From NCBI RefSeq assembly GCF_003289945.1, contig NZ_QMBP01000009.1, forward strand, positions 186,001 to 250,000: DNA of 64,000 bases, read 5' to 3'. Source of the DNA: Mesorhizobium hawassense (GTDB lineage Bacteria > Pseudomonadota > Alphaproteobacteria > Rhizobiales > Rhizobiaceae). The position numbers were made by a program, and so were the translations under genes. The notes below the pieces were generated by a model. That model made no database searches and was not told where the DNA came from. It saw only the letters and a program-made list of their open reading frames with translations. Of the stretch, positions 25,753 to 34,216 are shown piece after piece (the stretch's first letter is position 1; every line of letters starts with the position of its first letter).

Positions 25753-27966
25753 ATGGGGTTGATGACTTGGGGACGGACGGGCCTGGGCGATAGCGCGGGT
25801 CCGGGCTTCCGATCGATTGCAAAGGCAATCGCCGCATTGATGGCCGGAGCGGCGGCGATCGCGCTCAGTACGCCGGTCGCACAAGCGCAGCAAGCCGCGC
25901 AGCCGGCGGCCAGCCAGCAGGCCGACCAGATGAAGAAAAAAGACGAGAAGGCTTCCGGCGACGAAACCCTTCTCGACAAGATCCTCGTCATCAGCCGCAC
26001 CGGCGAAACGGCGATCCAGTCGCTGGCCTCGGCCAGCCATGTCGACCAGGAACAGCTCGGCCGCCGCATGGCGACGACGCCGAACGAAATGCTGCTCGGC
26101 GTGCCCGGCGTCGCCGTGCAGGCCGACGCGCGGCGCGTGAGCTCCAGCATCAACATCCGCGGCCTGCAGGATTTCGGCCGCGTCGCGGTGATCGTCGATG
26201 GTGCAAGGCAGGATTTCCAGCGCTCGGACCACGGTACCCAGTCGACCTTCTATGTCGATCCCGAACTCATCAAATCGGTCGATGTGATCCGCGGCCCGAC
26301 CGCCAACACCTATGGCTCCGGCGCCATCGGCGGCGTCGTCTTCTTCGACACCAAGGACGCCGAGGACTTCCTCGAGCCGGACGAGACCTGGGCCGGATCG
26401 CTGACCGGCCGCTATGAGAGCAACGGCAAGGGCTGGACCACCAGCGCCACCGGCGCCTACAAGATCAATGAGAACTGGGACGTTCTCGGCAACATCGTCT
26501 ACCGCGACTACCACAACTACAAGAATGGCGGCGGCGACACTGTTGCCGGCACCGGATTCGACGTGCTGAGCGGCATGCTCAAGTCCACCATTCGCCCGAC
26601 CGACAACAGCGAGCTGAAGCTTGGCTGGGTCGGCTCCAAGGATGGCTGGACGGAGACCAGTGGCAGCGTGCCGGCGAACGATGCCGATCTGAAGTCGAAC
26701 ACCTTCACCGGCCGCTACAACATCACCGACGACGCCAGGAGCCGGCTCGACCTCCACATCAACGCTTCCTACAACAAGACCCTGCTCGATCTGACCACGC
26801 TGAGCTCGCAGAACCGTTTCGACCCGACCACCGGCCTGCCGGTGGTGCTGCCGGCAGGCTCGCTGTCGACCTTCGATGTCGGCACGACGGGCTTCGACAT
26901 CTGGAACACGTCACGCTTCGAGACCTCCGGCATCGCGCATGAACTGACCTATGGCGGCGACTGGGTCGGCGACGATGTCGATACCGGCGGCAGCGCCGGC
27001 GGCGACAACTTCTATACGCCTGGCGGCAAGCGCAACGTCTCCGGCGCCTACGTCCAGGACAAGCTGACCTGGGAGTGGCTCGAAATCATTGGCGGCCTGC
27101 GCTACGACAATTACAGCCTGAAGGACTCCAGGAACGAGACATCCGGCGATCGGGTCTCGCCACGCATCACCGTCGGCGTCTCGCCCTTCGAAAGCGCCGG
27201 CCTGGCCGGGCTCCAGTTCTACGGCACCTACGCGGAAGGCTATCGTTCGCCCTCGCTGACCGAGACCCTGATCAGCGGCAATCATCCGGCCGGCGTCAGC
27301 TTCCCGTTCCTGCCCAACCCGAACCTCAAGCCCGAGACCGGCAAGACGATCGAGTTCGGCATCAACTACAAGCAGAACGACATCATCGAGGCCGGTGACG
27401 CGCTGCGTCTGAAGGCTGCCTACTTCAACAACAATGTCGACAATTACATCGACGGCGTGACGCTCTCGCCTTTCGACCCGACCAGCGGCTGCCCGTTCGG
27501 CCCCGGCATTCCGATCTGCTTCCAGTACCAGAACTTCGCCAAGGCCAAGATCGACGGCTTCGAGCTGGAAAGCGTCTACGACGCCGGCTGGGGTTATGCC
27601 GGGCTATCGGCCTCCATCATCAACGGCCACACCATCTCCTACGAAGGCGCACGGGCCGATCTGGCCACCATCCCCTCCTCGCAGGTGACGGCGCAGCTTG
27701 GCCTGCGCTTCCTCGAGGACAAGCTGACGGTCGGCGGCGAGGTGCAGTACAACGGCAAGCCGAAGGGCAATCCGGTGGCCAAGGACTTCACGCTGGTCAA
27801 CGCCTTCGCCAGCTACCAGGCGACCGACAATCTCAAGCTCGACTTCCGCGCCGACAATCTCTTCGACGTCAAATACACCAACCCGCTCAACGGAAGCACG
27901 ACCGCCGTCCTGTATGAGCCCGGCGTCACGCTGAAGCTCGCGGCAACCATGCGCTTTGGAGGCTGA
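25753..27966 (+). CDS. hmuR: TonB-dependent heme/hemoglobin receptor
   Basis: A 737-residue outer-membrane receptor. After a long signal peptide ending near AQAQQ (about residue 45) come the plug domain (NEMLLGVPGVAVQADARR, SINIRGLQDFGRVAVIVDG, VIRGPTANTYGSGAIGG) and a beta-barrel with YAEGYRSPSLTETLISG and NPNLKPETGKTIEFGINY, the FRAP/NPNL-type region of heme receptors. The C-terminus ends in Phe-Gly-Gly. It imports heme with TonB (encoded 480 bp downstream) and HmuTUV. The start chosen is ATG 25753; one further ATG at residue 4 is possible. Confidence 0.92.
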   Translation: MGLMTWGRTGLGDSAGPGFRSIAKAIAALMAGAAAIALSTPVAQAQQAAQPAASQQADQMKKKDEKASGDETLLDKILVISRTGETAIQSLASASHVDQEQLGRRMATTPNEMLLGVPGVAVQADARRVSSSINIRGLQDFGRVAVIVDGARQDFQRSDHGTQSTFYVDPELIKSVDVIRGPTANTYGSGAIGGVVFFDTKDAEDFLEPDETWAGSLTGRYESNGKGWTTSATGAYKINENWDVLGNIVYRDYHNYKNGGGDTVAGTGFDVLSGMLKSTIRPTDNSELKLGWVGSKDGWTETSGSVPANDADLKSNTFTGRYNITDDARSRLDLHINASYNKTLLDLTTLSSQNRFDPTTGLPVVLPAGSLSTFDVGTTGFDIWNTSRFETSGIAHELTYGGDWVGDDVDTGGSAGGDNFYTPGGKRNVSGAYVQDKLTWEWLEIIGGLRYDNYSLKDSRNETSGDRVSPRITVGVSPFESAGLAGLQFYGTYAEGYRSPSLTETLISGNHPAGVSFPFLPNPNLKPETGKTIEFGINYKQNDIIEAGDALRLKAAYFNNNVDNYIDGVTLSPFDPTSGCPFGPGIPICFQYQNFAKAKIDGFELESVYDAGWGYAGLSASIINGHTISYEGARADLATIPSSQVTAQLGLRFLEDKLTVGGEVQYNGKPKGNPVAKDFTLVNAFASYQATDNLKLDFRADNLFDVKYTNPLNGSTTAVLYEPGVTLKLAATMRFGG

Positions 27967-27973
27967 GAGAGAC

Positions 27974-28438
27974 ATGAAATGCTCGACGGCATCCTTTCGT
28001 CTGCTGACCTCGACGTTCGTGATGTCGCTTGCAGCGGCGCCGGCGTGGGCGCAGTCCGCGCCGGCTCAGGCCCCAGGTTCGGCCCCAGATTCGGCATTGA
28101 GTCTCGAACTCAACGCCGCGCAGCCTTCGGAAAAAGGCTGCCGGCTGACCTTCGTCGTCAAAAACCCGCTCGGAACCGACCTGTCGAAAGCAGCTTTCGA
28201 GATCGCGCTGTTCAATCAGGCCGGTGTCGTCGATCGCCTCACCGTGCTCGACTTCAAGGACCTGCCGGCCGGCAAGACCAAGGTCACGCGCTTCGACCTT
28301 GCCGGTGCGGACTGCGGCAAGCTCATCCGCGTGCTGATCAACAGCGCCACCGAATGCGCCGGTACCGGCGTCGAGCCGGCGGCCTGCATGCGGGGCCTGA
28401 AGACGTCGACCAAGACCGGTATCGCTTTCGGGGTGTGA
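27974..28438 (+). CDS. Small periplasmic protein of the heme locus, unknown function
   Basis: A 154-residue protein with a clear Sec signal peptide (MKCSTASFRLLTSTFVMSLAAAP..WAQS, cleavage about residue 26), a Pro/Ala-rich linker and a beta-rich domain with four cysteines (CRLTF, DCGK, ECAG, ACMRG) that could form two disulfides. I do not recognise the family with certainty, but it sits between the heme receptor and TonB and is probably co-transcribed, so a periplasmic role in heme uptake is likely. ATG 27974 follows a GAGAGAG site. Confidence 0.75.
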   Translation: MKCSTASFRLLTSTFVMSLAAAPAWAQSAPAQAPGSAPDSALSLELNAAQPSEKGCRLTFVVKNPLGTDLSKAAFEIALFNQAGVVDRLTVLDFKDLPAGKTKVTRFDLAGADCGKLIRVLINSATECAGTGVEPAACMRGLKTSTKTGIAFGV

Positions 28439-28447
28439 GAACAAGCC

Positions 28448-29587
28448 ATGGGACTGCATCCCGTCTTCCCGGGACAGAGCGCACGCTGCCTGCCGGGCTG
28501 CGCCCGGATGCCGCTGTTTGCCGCAATCGATCTTGATTTGACAAGCCCGAGCCGGCAGCCGCAATTTCCGCTCTGCAACATGCAGGAAACCGGCCCCCTC
28601 CCCGACAGCGACAGCGACCTGGCCATTGCCCCGGCCAAGCCTCTTGCTGAAACGCAACCATCGGCCGGCAACGGCAAATGGTCGGCGGCGATCATCGTGT
28701 CATGCCTTCTTCATGCCGGCCTCGCGGCAGGCTTTCTGATCTCGCCGAAGGGCATGTTCGACTTCAGGGACACGGCACAGCCGGAAGGCAGCGATCAGGC
28801 CGGTGACATGGTGGCCGGCACCGCTCTTGAGCCCGAACCCCAGGCGACCAACGTGACCCTGGTACCTGATCCACAACCGCCGAGGCCGACGCCGCCTCGT
28901 CCCGCTCCGCCGCCTCACCCGCCGCAGCCAGCTGCGCAGATCGCAGTCGTGCCAAAACCGCCTGTCGAGCAACCGAAGCCGACCAGGGAACAGGTGACGC
29001 CGCCTGTGCCTGAACCGCAAACACAAGCCTCCGGGACGCCGGACATATTGGTGAGCGAAGCTGCTCGCGATGACGATCGGAGCGTTGCGGCAGAGACCGG
29101 AAAGCCGGCACAGCCGGTAGTTGAACCCGAAATACCGAAGACGTCGGCCATAGCCGGTGCGCCACCTCCAATTCCCAGCCAGAGACCGACACCGCCGGCT
29201 GCAGCCGCGAGCGAAACGGGCGACAAGCGCGGCACGGCGGATGGCCAGGAGCAGCTGGCAGACACAGCCAGCAAAGGCAAGAAACAGAAAGAGGCAGGCA
29301 GCGACGCGGAATACAACTACCGCGGCGATGTCTACGCAAAACTCGGCAAGGTCAATCGGACGCTTCCGCCTTCCTTGCAACTGGCCGCGCGTAACAATGC
29401 GGTAGTCGCATTCGTCGTGGGCACGAAGGGCAACGTGGATGCGTTGCGGATTCTGGAAAGCTCAGGCTCGGCGGTTTTCGACAAGGCAGCGCTCGGTATG
29501 GTGCGCAAGGCGGCTCCCTTCCCTCCGATCCCGCCACAGGCCGCAAGCCCAAGTTTCGAGTTCGAGATCAATATTGGCCCATTTTGA
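28448..29587 (+). CDS. tonB: TonB family energy transducer
   Basis: A 379-residue TonB-type protein. A single membrane segment (about residues 78-97, AIIVSCLLHAGLAAGFLI) contains the SxxxH motif needed for contact with ExbB/ExbD. A long Pro/Glu/Ala-rich periplasmic spacer follows, and the C-terminal TonB domain ends with VAFVVGTKGNVDALRILESS and PFEFEIN-like residues. It probably serves HmuR. ATG 28448 gives a 77-residue cytoplasmic N-terminus; ATG 28580 (MQETGPLP) would give a more usual short one. No exbB or exbD is present in the window. Confidence 0.85.
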   Translation: MGLHPVFPGQSARCLPGCARMPLFAAIDLDLTSPSRQPQFPLCNMQETGPLPDSDSDLAIAPAKPLAETQPSAGNGKWSAAIIVSCLLHAGLAAGFLISPKGMFDFRDTAQPEGSDQAGDMVAGTALEPEPQATNVTLVPDPQPPRPTPPRPAPPPHPPQPAAQIAVVPKPPVEQPKPTREQVTPPVPEPQTQASGTPDILVSEAARDDDRSVAAETGKPAQPVVEPEIPKTSAIAGAPPPIPSQRPTPPAAAASETGDKRGTADGQEQLADTASKGKKQKEAGSDAEYNYRGDVYAKLGKVNRTLPPSLQLAARNNAVVAFVVGTKGNVDALRILESSGSAVFDKAALGMVRKAAPFPPIPPQAASPSFEFEINIGPF

Positions 29588-29641
29588 ATAGACGCGACGA
29601 CCCAACGCGTCAGCCCTCGGCATCGGCATGAAAGGATAACC

Positions 29642-29955
29642 ATGTACATCGCCATGAACCGCTTCAAGGTCCAGAACGGCTCTGAGGAAGCCTTCGAAGA
29701 CGTCTGGAAGAACCGCGATTCCAGCCTTTCCGAGATGCAGGGTTTCAGGGAATTCCATTTGCTTCGCGGCCCGGTCAACGAGACCGAGGGCTATACGCTG
29801 TTTGCCTCGCACACCGTCTGGGCAAGCCAGGAGGATTTCATCGCGTGGACGAAATCCGAGAATTCGGCGCCGCCCATCGTAACGCCGGCGGCTCGAAGGT
29901 GCACTATCTCGGACACCCGCAATTCGAGGGCTTTTCGGTCGTTGAAGGCGCCTGA
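29642..29955 (+). pseudogene. IsdG/HmuQ-like heme oxygenase, frameshifted
   Basis: The frame starts MYIAMNRFKVQNGSEEAFE and runs to ..FIAWTKSEN, typical of small IsdG-type heme-degrading monooxygenases (HmuQ/BhuQ-like, about 105 residues). At about 29863 one T is missing (AATTCGG where AATTTCGG is needed). Adding one base restores FGAAHRNAGGSKVHYLGHPQ and a stop at 29953-29955, total 104 residues. In the observed frame the protein instead runs to 30079 with an Arg-rich tail, and the catalytic histidine (expected about residue 79, after N6 and W69) is lost. Either a real inactivating deletion or a sequencing error. It follows tonB and would degrade imported heme. Confidence 0.75.
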
Positions 29956-29990
29956 TACGCGCCTCCAACAAACGGCCTCGACCGAGCTAA

Positions 29991-32900
29991 CTAGGCCGCA
30001 GCGAGCAGGCTGGCGTTACCGCCGGCCGCCGTCGTGTCGACGCAGACGGCGCGCTCATGCGCGTAGGCCGCCGGGTTGAGCACCTCGCTGACCAGCGGCA
30101 CGATCGGCCCGGAACGCTCGGCAATCACCTTGCGCACCACGCGCGCCGCTTCCGGCGTACCGGAGAAGGCGACGACGTCGACGCGCAGCGAGCGCGCCTC
30201 GACCGGATCGGGCCGGCCGTCGATCGCCGCCAGCGGCAGGCCCTTGCCGGTCAGCGCCGAAAGTGCTGCCGGCGCGCCGGGCGCCACTGCCAGCACGGCG
30301 TTGCCGGCCGCGAGTGCCTGGATCGTCTGGGAAAGCAGCGTCTCGGCGTCGGGGCCGAGGCACAGCACCCGGCCGCGCGGCGACAGCGACAGCGTGTTGG
30401 CCTCGCCGGTCGGTCCGGGCAGGTCGACCTGGCCGAAATCGAGGCTCGCCGCGGCAGCGATCGCCGCCGCGCCCTTGCCGCGCAGATGCTTGCGCAGGAT
30501 CGCGACGCGATCCGGCCGCGTCGACCAGCCGCCCAGCGTCGGATCCGGCAGATTGTCGGCAAGCTCGGTCGCGGTCACCTTATGGCCGTCCGCAACCTCG
30601 GTGCCAGCCTCCGGTCCCTTGCGGAAGCGGCGCAGATAATGCGGTCCGCCGGCCTTCGGCCCGGTGCCCGACAGCCCCTCGCCGCCGAAAGGCTGCGAGC
30701 CGACGACGGCGCCGATCTGGTTGCGGTTGACATAGATGTTGCCGGCATGGATGCCGTCGACGAAATGCTGGACGCGGCCCTCGATGCGGGTGTGCAGGCC
30801 GAAGGTCAGGCCGTAGCCCTTGCGGTTGATGGCGGCGATGACCGCGTCGATCTCGTCGGCGTCGAAGGTCGCGACGTGCAGCACCGGGCCGAACACCTCG
30901 CGCTCCATTTCCTCGATGCCTTTGACACGGAACACGTGCGGCGCCACGAAGCGTCCGGTTGTCGGCGCTTCGAGCTTGGCGATCAGCCGGCCCTCTTGCC
31001 CCTTCTTCTTGCAGTACTCGCTGATCGAGGCTTGAGCCTCGTCGTCGATGACCGGCCCGACATCGGTAGAGATCAGCCACGGATTGCCGATGCTGAGCGC
31101 TTCCATCGCGCCCTTCAGCATCTCCAGCATCTTCTTCTCGACATCCTTCTGGACATAGAGCACGCGCAGCGCCGAGCAGCGCTGGCCGGCGCTCTGGAAG
31201 GCGGACGCCAGGATATCGCGCACCGCCTGTTCCGGCAGCGCGGTGGAATCGACGATCATGGCGTTGAGGCCGCCGGTCTCGGCGATCAGCATGGCATCGG
31301 GCGCCGCGGTCTCGGCCAATTGCTTCTCGATCAACTTGGCGACCTCGGTCGAGCCGGTGAAGCACACACCGGCGATGCGCGGATCGGCGGTGAGCGGCGC
31401 GCCGACCGACGGGCCGTCGCCCGGTAGAAGCTGGATGACGTCTTCCGGCACGCCGGCCTCGCGCAGCATTTCGACGGCGCGGAAGGCGATCAGCGGCGTC
31501 TGCTCGGCCGGCTTGGCGATCACCGAATTGCCGGTGACCAGCGCCGCCGCGACCTGGCCGGTGAAGATCGCCAGCGGGAAATTCCACGGCGAGATGCAGA
31601 CGATCGCGCCGCGCGCCTCGGTGCCGGCCTCGGCATTCGACGCCTCGGCCGCGTAGTAACGCAGGAAGTCGACCGCCTCGCGCACCTCGGCGACGCCGTC
31701 GGCAAGCGACTTGCCGGCCTCGCGGGTGGCCAGAGCGAAGAACTCGGCCGCATTGGCCTCATAGAGGTCGGCGGCACGGTTGAGGATCGCGCCGCGCTCG
31801 GCGACCGGGCGTTTTGCCCATGCGGGCTGGGCGTCGACCGCGATGCGCACGGCGGTCGCCACCTGCTTGGCCGCGGCCTCGTGCACGGTGCCGACGACCT
31901 CGTCGGGCTTGGCCGGGTTGACGATCTGGCGTGGCTTGCCGTAGCCGGCGGCGCGTGTCACCGGCTTGGCATGCCAGCGGTCCGCTCCGGCGAACGCCGC
32001 CCTTGCCTTGTCCAGGGCCGTGAGCGTCACCGGATCGGTGATGTCGAAGCCCCTCGAATTGCGGCGCCCGGCGCCGAAGATGGCGGCCGGGCGCGCGATC
32101 GCCGGATTGGCGGCGGGACCCTGCGTCTCGACAGCCTCGAGCGGATCGCGCGCGATCTCCTCCGGCTCGACCTCCTCGTCCGTCAGTTGATGCACGAAGG
32201 AGGAGTTGGCGCCATTTTCCAGCAGGCGCCGCACCAGATAGGCGAGCAGGTCGGAATGCGCGCCGACCGGCGCATAGATGCGGCAGCGCGTGCCTTCGGC
32301 CTTGCGCACCGTCTCATGCAGCGCTTCGCCCATGCCGTGCAGGCGCTGGAATTCGAAGCTGTCGCGATCCTTCGCCATCGAAAGGATGGCCGCGACCGTA
32401 TGCGCGTTGTGCGTGGCGAATTGCGGATAGATGCGGTCGGTCATCGACAGCAGCTTCTTCGCGCAGGCAATGTAGGAGACGTCGGTGTTGGCCTTGCGGG
32501 TGAACACCGGATAGCCCGTGAGGCTAAGCGTCTGCGCCCGCTTGATCTCGGTGTCCCAATAGGCGCCCTTGACCAGCCGCACCATGATCCGGCGGTCGTA
32601 CTTCTTCGCGAGCGCATAGAGCCAGTCGATGGCGAAGGCCGCGCGCGGGCCATAGGCCTGGACGACGACGCCGAAGCCGTCCCAGCCAGCGAGCTCCGGC
32701 TCGGCCAGCACGCGCTCGATGACGTCCAGCGACAGGTCGAGCCGGTCGGCTTCCTCGGCGTCGATGTTGAGGCCCATGCGCGAATGCCGCGCCGCAAGCG
32801 CCAGCGACAGAAGCCGCTCGGCCATCACCGGCAGCATCGTCTCGCGCTGCGCCACCTCGTAGCGCGGATGCAGCGCCGAGAGCTTGACCGAAATGCCGTG

Positions 32901-33599
32901 ATTGTAGCGGATGTCGGGGCCGTTCGAGCCGGAGTCGAGCGACGAGATCGCATCTGCATAGGCCCGGTGATAGCGCAGCGCGTCGGCTTCGGTGCGGGCC
33001 GCCTCGCCCAGCATGTCGAAGGAATAGAGATAGCCCTTCTGCGTCATCGGCCGGCCGCGCTTGACGGCCTCGGCGATGGTGCGGCCGAGCACGAACTGCT
33101 CGCCCATCTCGCGCATCGCCGCGGCTACCGCCTTGCGGATCACCGGCTCACCCAGCCGGCGCACCATGGCGCGCAGCGTGCCTTCGATCCCGCCCTCGCC
33201 TTCGTCGAGCACGCGGCCGGTCAGCATCAGCGCCCAGGTCGAGGCGTTGACGAAGATCGAGCTCGAGCCGCCCGAATGCGCCGACCAGTCATGCGGCGCG
33301 ATCTTGTCGGCGATCAAATCGTCCATCGTCTCGGTGTCGGGCACGCGCAGCAGGGCTTCGGCAAGGCACATCAGCGCCACGCCTTCCTTGGTCGACAGGC
33401 CGTAGGCCGAGAGGAAAACCTCCATCAGCCTCGGATCGGTCGAGCCGCGCACCGCGCGCACCAGATCGGCGGCGCGCGCCGAGATCGCCTTGCGCTCCTC
33501 GGCTGACAAGCCCGCCACCGTCGACAGGCGTTTCACCGCCTCGTCTTCGTCGGGCAAATAATTGGCGCGGATCTGCTGGCGGATGGCGTCGAGCGGCAT
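29991..33599 (-). CDS. putA: Bifunctional proline dehydrogenase / P5C dehydrogenase PutA
   Basis: A 1202-residue PutA. The PRODH barrel (about residues 100-470) includes RMVRLVKGAYWDTEIKRAQ-like residues (IMVRLVKGAYWDTEIK) and FATHNAHTVAA; the aldehyde dehydrogenase domain (about 510-1000) includes SPWNFPLAIFTGQVAAAL, the glutamate in AETGGLNAMIV and the catalytic cysteine in QSAGQRCSALRV. It converts proline to glutamate with FAD and NAD. A long C-terminal domain of about 200 residues follows. ATG 33599 (MPLDAIRQQ) is preferred; GTG 33644 is possible. Divergent from an Lrp-type regulator, the usual rhizobial arrangement. Confidence 0.94.
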   Translation of the reverse strand: MPLDAIRQQIRANYLPDEDEAVKRLSTVAGLSAEERKAISARAADLVRAVRGSTDPRLMEVFLSAYGLSTKEGVALMCLAEALLRVPDTETMDDLIADKIAPHDWSAHSGGSSSIFVNASTWALMLTGRVLDEGEGGIEGTLRAMVRRLGEPVIRKAVAAAMREMGEQFVLGRTIAEAVKRGRPMTQKGYLYSFDMLGEAARTEADALRYHRAYADAISSLDSGSNGPDIRYNHGISVKLSALHPRYEVAQRETMLPVMAERLLSLALAARHSRMGLNIDAEEADRLDLSLDVIERVLAEPELAGWDGFGVVVQAYGPRAAFAIDWLYALAKKYDRRIMVRLVKGAYWDTEIKRAQTLSLTGYPVFTRKANTDVSYIACAKKLLSMTDRIYPQFATHNAHTVAAILSMAKDRDSFEFQRLHGMGEALHETVRKAEGTRCRIYAPVGAHSDLLAYLVRRLLENGANSSFVHQLTDEEVEPEEIARDPLEAVETQGPAANPAIARPAAIFGAGRRNSRGFDITDPVTLTALDKARAAFAGADRWHAKPVTRAAGYGKPRQIVNPAKPDEVVGTVHEAAAKQVATAVRIAVDAQPAWAKRPVAERGAILNRAADLYEANAAEFFALATREAGKSLADGVAEVREAVDFLRYYAAEASNAEAGTEARGAIVCISPWNFPLAIFTGQVAAALVTGNSVIAKPAEQTPLIAFRAVEMLREAGVPEDVIQLLPGDGPSVGAPLTADPRIAGVCFTGSTEVAKLIEKQLAETAAPDAMLIAETGGLNAMIVDSTALPEQAVRDILASAFQSAGQRCSALRVLYVQKDVEKKMLEMLKGAMEALSIGNPWLISTDVGPVIDDEAQASISEYCKKKGQEGRLIAKLEAPTTGRFVAPHVFRVKGIEEMEREVFGPVLHVATFDADEIDAVIAAINRKGYGLTFGLHTRIEGRVQHFVDGIHAGNIYVNRNQIGAVVGSQPFGGEGLSGTGPKAGGPHYLRRFRKGPEAGTEVADGHKVTATELADNLPDPTLGGWSTRPDRVAILRKHLRGKGAAAIAAAASLDFGQVDLPGPTGEANTLSLSPRGRVLCLGPDAETLLSQTIQALAAGNAVLAVAPGAPAALSALTGKGLPLAAIDGRPDPVEARSLRVDVVAFSGTPEAARVVRKVIAERSGPIVPLVSEVLNPAAYAHERAVCVDTTAAGGNASLLAAA

Positions 33600-33727
33600 G
33601 TCGGATCCATGAAAGCAAACGTTGGGATGCGGTCTGGCCGTCACCGGACCGAATGGCGCAAACTAGCACAGCTTCAGATTCCGGTCGGTCCAAAGAAATC
33701 GACAAGGCAGACCAGTTGAACTATCAT

Positions 33728-33744
33728 ATAGGCTGATCTCCTAT
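33728..33744. promoter_or_regulatory. ATAGG-N7-CCTAT dyad in the putA/Lrp intergenic region
   Basis: A 17-bp dyad 20 bp upstream of the Lrp-type start codon, inside two partial direct copies of CTATCAT. Lrp-family regulators of proline use bind such AT-rich sites between the divergent genes; assignment is inference. Confidence 0.35.
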
Positions 33745-33763
33745 CATTTCGACTGCCAATTCG

Positions 33764-34216
33764 ATGACCGAAGACCAATTGGACCGCATAGACCGCAACA
33801 TCCTGTCGGCGCTCGGGCGCGACGGCCGGCTTTCCATGTCGGAGCTGGCCTCCAAGGTCGGCCTGTCGAAGACGCCGGTGCAGGCGCGGGTCAAGCGGCT
33901 GGAGAAGGACGGCTACATAAGGGGCTACCGCGCCGTCATCGACCGCGAACGCATGGGTGAAGGCCATGTCGCCTTCGTCCAGGTGAAGCTGTCCGACACG
34001 CGCTCGGCGGCGCTCGACGCCTTCAACCGCGCAGTGCAAGGCGTGCCGGAGATCGAGCAATGCCACATGATGGCATCGAGCTTCGACTATCTTTTGAAGG
34101 TCCGCACCACCGACATCGCCGCCTATCGCCGCGTGCTCGGCGAGCGCATCTCGGCGCTCCCCCATGTCGCCCAGACCTCGACCTTCGTGGCGATGGAGAC
34201 GGTGAAGGACCGCTAA
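33764..34216 (+). CDS. Lrp/AsnC family regulator, probable PutR
   Basis: A 150-residue Lrp/AsnC regulator: N-terminal winged helix (ILSALGRDGRLSMSELASKV, GLSKTPVQARVKRLEKDGYI) and C-terminal RAM ligand domain (VPEIEQCHMMASSFDYLLKV). Its divergent position next to putA marks it as the proline-responsive activator PutR. The stop codon overlaps the end of the convergent diheme peroxidase gene by 4 bases. Confidence 0.9.
   Translation: MTEDQLDRIDRNILSALGRDGRLSMSELASKVGLSKTPVQARVKRLEKDGYIRGYRAVIDRERMGEGHVAFVQVKLSDTRSAALDAFNRAVQGVPEIEQCHMMASSFDYLLKVRTTDIAAYRRVLGERISALPHVAQTSTFVAMETVKDR

Noticed and set aside
28448..29587. exbB/exbD partners next to tonB
   Set aside because: Searched between 20.9 and 34 kb; no ExbB- or ExbD-like frame is present.
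30057..33506. Plus-strand frames of 456 and 541 residues opposite putA
   Set aside because: Antisense shadows of putA with Arg/Gly-rich composition and no recognisable domain.
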